Below are positions 59,028-64,000 of a DNA stretch of 64,000 nt, one piece after another. Each line of letters starts with the position of its first letter. Position 1 is the stretch's first letter. Position numbers and translations under genes: made by a program. Origin of the DNA: Primulina eburnea (lineage: Eukaryota > Streptophyta > Magnoliopsida > Lamiales > Gesneriaceae); NCBI RefSeq assembly GCF_022965805.1, contig NC_133110.1, positions 32,302,790-32,366,789 on the forward strand, read 5' to 3'. The notes beneath the pieces were generated by a model that saw only the letters and a list, made by a program, of their open reading frames with translations, searched no databases and was not told the origin of the DNA.

Positions 59028-59039
59028 TCTCCCCTCCTT

Positions 59040-61378
59040 ATAAAAATTTCTTCCTCGAAATTTGCTTACCGTCAAATAAATCTGGATAACATTTCTTCAT
59101 CTCCTCCTCCGGTTCCCATTTGGCCTCTTCAATCATATGATTGCTCAAAAGAACTTTGACAAGACCAATTTCTTTATTCTTAACACTTTAACTTTGCGAA
59201 CAAGTATTTGAACCGGCACTTCCTCGTAGCTCAAGTTAGGTAAAAGGTCCAATGATTTGTGCCGCAGAGCATGAGATGGATTAGGAAGATACTCGCGGAG
59301 TATGGAAACATGGAAGACATTGTGAACTCGATCCAAGTGTTGTGGCAATGCAAGACGATAAGCTCGGTCTCCAATCTTATCAAAAATCTCAAATGGCCCA
59401 ATGTAACGAGGAGTGAGTTTACCTTTCTTGCCAAATCGCATAACTCCCTTAAGAGGAGCTAGCTTAATGAAAACATGGTCACCAACCTCGAATGCCAAAG
59501 GCGTTTGTCTCACATTGGCATAACTTTTCTGTCTAGACTGAGCAGTCTTCATTTTCTCTTGGATCAATGCCACAAAATCTGTTGTCTGTTGAACCAACTC
59601 CGGGCCCAACATCTTCTTTTCACCTACTTCGTCCCAATATAATGGAGATCGGCACTTCCTTCCATATAAAGCTTCATAGGGTGCCATGCCGATTGAAGAC
59701 TGGTAGCTATTATTATATGTGAACTCAACAAGCGATAACTTTGAATCCCAAATACCAGGAAAATCAATTATACAAGCCCTCAACATATCCTCAAGAATTT
59801 GAATAACCCTTTCTGATTGCCCGTCGCTTTGAGGATGATAAGTCGTACTAAAGTCTAGCTTTGTTCCCAAGGCTCTATGTAAACTCTTCCAAAACTCAGA
59901 TGTAAATATTGGATCACGATCTGAAACTATCGACACTTGTATCCCATGAAGTCTCACAATCTCTTGAACATAAGCCTCAACATATTGATTCATATAATAA
60001 GTTGTCTTGACAGGGAGAAAATGTGATGACTTGGTCAATCGATCCACAATCACCCAAATGGAATTAAATCCCTTATGAGTCTTTGGAAACCAAACAACAA
60101 AATCCATGGTAATATGTTCCCATTTCCATTGCGGTATAGGTAAATATTGCAACAATCCCGCCGGCCTCTGATGCTTAATCTTAACCTACTGACAGGTTAG
60201 ACATTCAGAAATATATAATATGATATCTTTCTTCATACCTGGCCACCAGTAAAGGCGTCAAAGATCTTGGTACTACCAGGGTGTACCAAATATGGCGCTG
60301 TATGAGCTTCAATGAGTACATTTCTTTGAACGTCATCACCCAAAGGAACACATATTCTACCTCAAAAGGTCAACAAACCATCACGATTCAACCCAAACTC
60401 AGAAACCCCTGTTAATTCAATCTTCAATTCCAATTACTTATTATCAAACTGTTGTTCCTTCAAAATTCTATAAAAAAAGTTGAGCGGAGAACCAATGCAC
60501 ATAATCGAGCTACTGTACCTGTTGATACCAGAGTTATCTCATTTCTTTGCAAATCAAGCAACAATGATTTCTGAATCATGGAACCCAATAAAGAATTTGA
60601 TTTGTGACTCAAAGCATCCGCAACCACATTAGCTTTACCAGGATGATATCTAATGGTGCAATCATAGTCCTTCACCAGTTCCAACCATCTCCGCTGTCGC
60701 ATATTCAATTTTTTCTATGAAAACAAATCACTCAAACTTTTGTGATCCGTAAAAATTTCACACTTCTCGCCATAGAGATAGTGTCGCCAAATCTTTAAGG
60801 CAAAAACCACAGCCGCCAATTCCAAATCATGAGTGGGATAATTTTTCTCATAGTCCTTCAACTGATGAGAAGCATAAGCTATTACTTTCCCACACTGCAT
60901 TAGTACGGCACATAACCCCTACTTTGAAGCATCTGTACACAAAAACAAATCCTTAGTACCACAAGAAAGTACTAAAATAGGTGCAGAAGTCAACTTATCT
61001 TTCAGTGTTTGGAAGGATTGTTGGCACTCTATGGTCCATTCGAACTTGATAGACTTCTTTGTCAACCTCATCAGTTGCAATGCTATCTTTGAAAAAATCC
61101 GCTATGAACCGTCTGTAATATCCTGCCAAACCAAGAAATATTCTAACATCTGAAACTGTCTTTGGAATGGACATTGCTTAATGGACTCAATTTTGGATGG
61201 ATCCACTGATATTACCTCTTTTGAAACGATATGGCCCAAAAACGCCACCTGCTCCAACCAGAATTCACATTTATTTAACTTAGCATATAGATGCTTATCC
61301 CTCAATATCTGCAACACCGTCCTCAAATGCTCACTATGAAGTTCTAGTGTCTTAGATTGGATCAAAATGCCATCTGTT
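59040..61378 (-). pseudogene. Gypsy B polymerase: RT end, RNase H, integrase
   Basis: Read from right to left. The end of RT is at 61378-61102 (LHSEHLRTVLQILRDKHLYA, EQVAFLGHIVS); the catalytic block is cut by the boundary at 61378. RNase H is 60900-60715 ([20 protein letters not shown]). Connection and integrase zinc region lie near 60700-60180. Integrase core and C-terminus are 60155-59145 (ITMDFVVWFP, SDRDPIFTSEFW, DGQSERVIQILEDML, GKLTPRYIGPFEI). The end near 59060 reads WEPEEEMKKCYPDLF after a frameshift. Gag, protease, most of RT and the 5' LTR are missing. DDE residues of integrase are intact. Confidence 0.88.
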
Positions 61379-61427
61379 ACGCCTTAAACGCATACAAATC
61401 TCGAGGATGAGATTAATGTTTTAATGC
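61379..61427. other. Short unassigned segment between Gypsy B and Copia C
   Basis: 49 bp with AAATCTCGAGGATGAGATTA, which resembles the conserved end of Gypsy integrase reading frames in plus orientation. It may be a scrap of another Gypsy into which Copia C inserted. Confidence 0.3.
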
Positions 61428-61530
61428 TGTAACATATCCCAAAGTTTTTGTTTTGATGATACCAAAACTTGGATTAAAAATGTACTAATGTTTTATATTG
61501 AGGCATGCAGGAAATTAAGAACAGGTTACG

Positions 61531-62005
61531 TTCGGAAGATCCGACATTCGGTTCGGACGGTCCGAAATTGTGCAATTCAGAAGCAAAATAGAAGCTGTTC
61601 GGAAGCTGCGAGGAGAGCGTTCGGACGTTCCGAAGACCTGATCGGACGTTCCGAACACAAGCAATCAAATCACTTCAATGCGGAGACAAATTGATATGAC
61701 TGATTGATCGAGTAAGATTTCGGACGCTACGAAGGACATGATCGGACGCTACGAAGTGGTGAAGATTTCAAATCTCTGGAAACGCGGGAATGTTCGGACG
61801 GTACGAACTGGAGTTCGGACCTTCCGAAGCTGTGCATAGACGGTCTGAAAGAACTGTTCGGAAGCAACGAAGTTTGATCGGTTCCTCCGAAGCATATGTT
61901 CGGACCCTACGAAGTCAAGAACGGACGATCCGAAGTCATCCCAAAATTACGGAAATTGATTTCAATCACATCGGACGTTCCGAAGCATAAACAGAAGATC
62001 CGAAC
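61531..62005. repeat. Array of about 16 palindromic TTCGGA-N3-TCCGAA-type words in the U3 of Copia C
   Basis: The consensus is TTCGGACGNTCCGAAG. Clear examples: TTCGGACGGTCCGAA, TTCGGACGTTCCGAAG, TCGGACGCTACGAAG, TTCGGACGGTACGAAC, TTCGGACCTTCCGAAG, TTCGGACCCTACGAAG, TTCGGAAGCAACGAAG and ACGGACGATCCGAAG. Outer arms are conserved and the centre varies. Spacing is irregular (about 5-60 bp), so this is not a simple tandem repeat. It ends about 20 bp before the TATA box. Confidence 0.9.
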
Positions 62006-62023
62006 CTTGGCGTCCAAGACTAG

Positions 62024-62031
62024 TATAAATA
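62024..62031 (+). promoter_or_regulatory. TATA box of the Copia C LTR promoter
   Basis: TATAAATA, about 500 bp before the primer site and directly downstream of the palindrome array. Confidence 0.75.
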
Positions 62032-62526
62032 GGCCTTTGAGGATGCATTTTCAAACATCCCACTCCACTCTCTTGTCTCTTACAAAGCTTTCTACTATCT
62101 CTTGTGTGCGTTGATTAAAAGAGTTGTAATATCAAAAGAGTTGTAGAAAAAGAGTGAAAGTAATACTCTCGAGTGGGTTGTAAAGTTCGTGGCTATCCTT
62201 GGAGCGCTCAAGGCCAAGTAGACGCATCGAGGCGTGGTTGTAAAAGCTAGCTTGGAGCTCCTAAAGCCAAGTCGATATAGTGATACCTCGATCCTCATCG
62301 AGAAGGGGAGACGTAGACGATTCTTCGTCGAACTTCCATAAACATCTCTATCCCTCTTTACTTTACGCATTTACTTTACTACGCATTTATTTTACGCACT
62401 TACTTTACGCATTCATTTTATTTGTGATTGTCCCTCAAGTCTTCCGCTTGCAATTTTTGCAAACTCGTTTTAAAAACGCTAAAGGGCCTAAAAGAACCTA
62501 TTCACCCCCCCTTTAGGTTCTTCAAG

Positions 62527-62538
62527 TGGTATCAGAGC
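62527..62538 (+). promoter_or_regulatory. Primer-binding site of Copia C
   Basis: TGGTATCAGAGC, an exact 12-base match to the initiator-Met tRNA complement, two bases after the LTR. Confidence 0.9.
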
Positions 62539-62561
62539 AAGGTTTTTCAAAATCTTTTAAA

Positions 62562-64000
62562 ATGGCCAATCTAGCAAGCGAGTATGCCCAAGGACAATCC
62601 ACAAATCGTCCCCCTCTTTTCAATGGTACAAATTACGGATATTGGAAAAATAGAATATCTCTATACATCCAATCCGTCGATTACGACCTTTGGAAAATAA
62701 CGGTGAAAGGTCCCTATATCCCCATGAAAACGGTGGATAATAAGGAAATTCCTAAGGGAATGGATGACTTCACCAAGGACGATATGAAACTTATCTCTCA
62801 AAATGCTAAAGCTATGAATATTCTTCATTGTTCTCTAGATATGAATGAATACAACCGAATCTCGGCTTGCACCTCCGCCAAAGAGATTTGGGACAAATTG
62901 GAGATTTGCCACGAGGGAACCAATCAAGTCAAAGAAACGAAGATAGACCTTCTCCAACTCAAGTACGAGACCTTTGAGATGGAACCCAAGGAGGATATCG
63001 ACACCATGTTCCGGCGGCTCACCCAAATCATCAATGAGCTTGCCCAACTTGGTGAGAACTACCCAACTAAACAAGTGTGGAGGAGAGCCTTTCGAGCATT
63101 ACCGGCGGAATGGGATGCAAAGCGCACGGCTATCATTGAATCCAACAAGGGAGATGCGGCATCCTACGACCTTGATCAACTTCATGGGACCCTAAAGACC
63201 CATGAACTTGAAGTATCTACCCGGAAGGAGACAAAGAAAGATGACGACAAAGTAAAGGCGAAAGGGATCGCCTTGACCAGTCAACTTGAAGATAGCGACG
63301 ATGAAGAAATGGCACTCCTCACTAGAAAGTTCAAAAGATTCATGCGGAGTTCCAACTTCAACAAGAAAGACAAAAAGTTTGAGAAGGAAGTGACCTGCTA
63401 CAACTGTCAACAAAAGGGTCACTATGCAAACGAGTGTCCCTCCAAGAAGAAGGCCGGCAAAGACAAGAAAAAGGCCCTTCTAGCCACGTGGAGCGACAGC
63501 GACAACGAAGAGGAGTCTACCCTATGCTTCATGGCGAAGGAAGATCATCTGACCGACTCGGATGACGACGAGGTACCCTCTTACGATGAATTACTCTCCG
63601 CTTACACTAGTATGTACAATAAGGCTAAGTCACTTAGAAATGAGAATAAGCAACTTAAAACTGAACTAGAAGCTAGGATGCATGACAACACTAAGCTCAA
63701 GACAAACCTAAGAGACTTAGAGAAAGCCTTCAACAAGTTCAATGTGAGTAGCGGTAAACTAGAAAACCTCTTGAGCATGCAAAGGTGTAACTTCGACAAA
63801 GGAGGTCTAGGATATGAAAAGAAATCAGTCAACTTCGCTAGTCTTATCGCAAAGGCAAAACCAAGAACACCACCAACATGTACTTACTGTTGTAAGATAG
63901 GCCACATAAGACCTAAATGCAAGAAACTTAGACACCAACACAACAAGAATAGTTATTGGAAATGGATCCCCAAATCCCCAACTACTACTAACCCCAAAGG
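62562..64000 (+). CDS. Copia C gag (gag-pol), open at the window end
   Basis: The ATG at 62562, 23 bases after the primer site, opens 479 codons without a stop. The N-terminus (MANLASEYAQGQSTNRPPLF, then NYGYWKNRISLYIQS) is the DUF4219/UBN2 gag fold. Zinc knuckle 1 is CYNCQQKGHYANEC near 63400, and knuckle 2 is CTYCCKIGHIRPKC near 63880. Between them lie acidic patches (SDSDNEEE, DSDDDEVPSYDELL) and a helical coiled-coil-like stretch (NENKQLKTELEARM). Protease and pol would follow beyond the window. Codon order shows no breaks, in contrast to Gypsy A, B and D. Confidence 0.92.
   Translation, partial: MANLASEYAQGQSTNRPPLFNGTNYGYWKNRISLYIQSVDYDLWKITVKGPYIPMKTVDNKEIPKGMDDFTKDDMKLISQNAKAMNILHCSLDMNEYNRISACTSAKEIWDKLEICHEGTNQVKETKIDLLQLKYETFEMEPKEDIDTMFRRLTQIINELAQLGENYPTKQVWRRAFRALPAEWDAKRTAIIESNKGDAASYDLDQLHGTLKTHELEVSTRKETKKDDDKVKAKGIALTSQLEDSDDEEMALLTRKFKRFMRSSNFNKKDKKFEKEVTCYNCQQKGHYANECPSKKKAGKDKKKALLATWSDSDNEEESTLCFMAKEDHLTDSDDDEVPSYDELLSAYTSMYNKAKSLRNENKQLKTELEARMHDNTKLKTNLRDLEKAFNKFNVSSGKLENLLSMQRCNFDKGGLGYEKKSVNFASLIAKAKPRTPPTCTYCCKIGHIRPKCKKLRHQHNKNSYWKWIPKSPTTTNPK

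Larger units (their letters stand above)
61428..62524 (+). repeat. 5' LTR of Copia C
   Basis: Starts TGTAACATATCC and ends TTTAGGTTCTTCA. The U3 part carries the TTCGGA palindrome array (61531-62005), then a TATA box. The left border is inferred from the TG start because no second LTR is in the window. Confidence 0.75.
61428..64000 (+). mobile_element. Copia C, SIRE/Maximus-like, cut by the window end
   Basis: LTR 61428-62524, primer site, gag open to the last base. The LTR start (TGTAACATATCCC then TTTTGATGATACCAAAA) and the long gag with two knuckles are typical of the SIRE/Maximus lineage. No damage is seen, so it may be recent. Confidence 0.85.

Noticed and set aside
61531..62005. CRISPR-like repeat array
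   Set aside because: Plant nuclear DNA; words are short palindromes with irregular spacing inside an LTR, with no cas genes.
1..64000. tRNA, rRNA or 5S genes
   Set aside because: No cloverleaf or box A/B pattern stood out by eye; only the tRNA-complementary primer sites were found. A tRNAscan-SE run would settle this.

Overview
This is nuclear DNA from a flowering plant, most likely a eudicot. The evidence is spliced genes with GT-AG introns, an organelle-type topoisomerase I with a presequence, AT-rich intergenic DNA, and plant-type Copia, Gypsy, LINE, MULE and MITE elements, including a MULE that carries a Ulp1-protease gene. I cannot name the species.

The left 26 kb is a gene-bearing island. 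It holds the 3' part of a kelch-repeat gene (1-2760, +), a 5'-truncated LINE (about 4501-6455, -), an unrecognised host-like gene decayed by many stops but with consistent splice phases (7066-8786, +), and a Harbinger/Tourist-like MITE (9461-10166). It also holds a rearranged Copia composite (10688-16868), an LTR-like sequence (about 17600-18587, -), an orphan exon (19781-19891, -), and a complete nine-exon gene for a type IA DNA topoisomerase (20604-25303, -).

The right 38 kb is nested transposons. A short Gypsy RT relic (26160-26800) is followed by a MULE that carries a DUF1985/Ulp1 gene (27373-40024, +) and a convergent MuDR-type transposase (41025-42771, -). A young, apparently complete Copia (29015-38844, -, one 1312-codon polyprotein) sits in an intron of the MULE's Ulp1 gene. 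The MULE is fused through a short shared sequence to a minus-strand Gypsy, called A here (42762-46412 and 55537-57256). Gypsy A is itself split by a plus-strand Gypsy D (46418-55536) with a 5-bp target duplication, GAACC. Gypsy A's LTR abuts Gypsy B (57257-61378, -). The window ends inside a SIRE/Maximus-like Copia C (61428-64000+, +) whose gag frame is open to the last base.

Only the kelch gene and the topoisomerase look like working host genes. The Copia at 29-39 kb and Copia C look recent. The least explained pattern is that four unrelated retroelements each carry a local cluster of short palindromic words in an LTR or leader, with a different word in each family. The clearest is a TTCGGA...TCCGAA array directly upstream of the Copia C TATA box. 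This is my best candidate for something undescribed. I have no database support either way.
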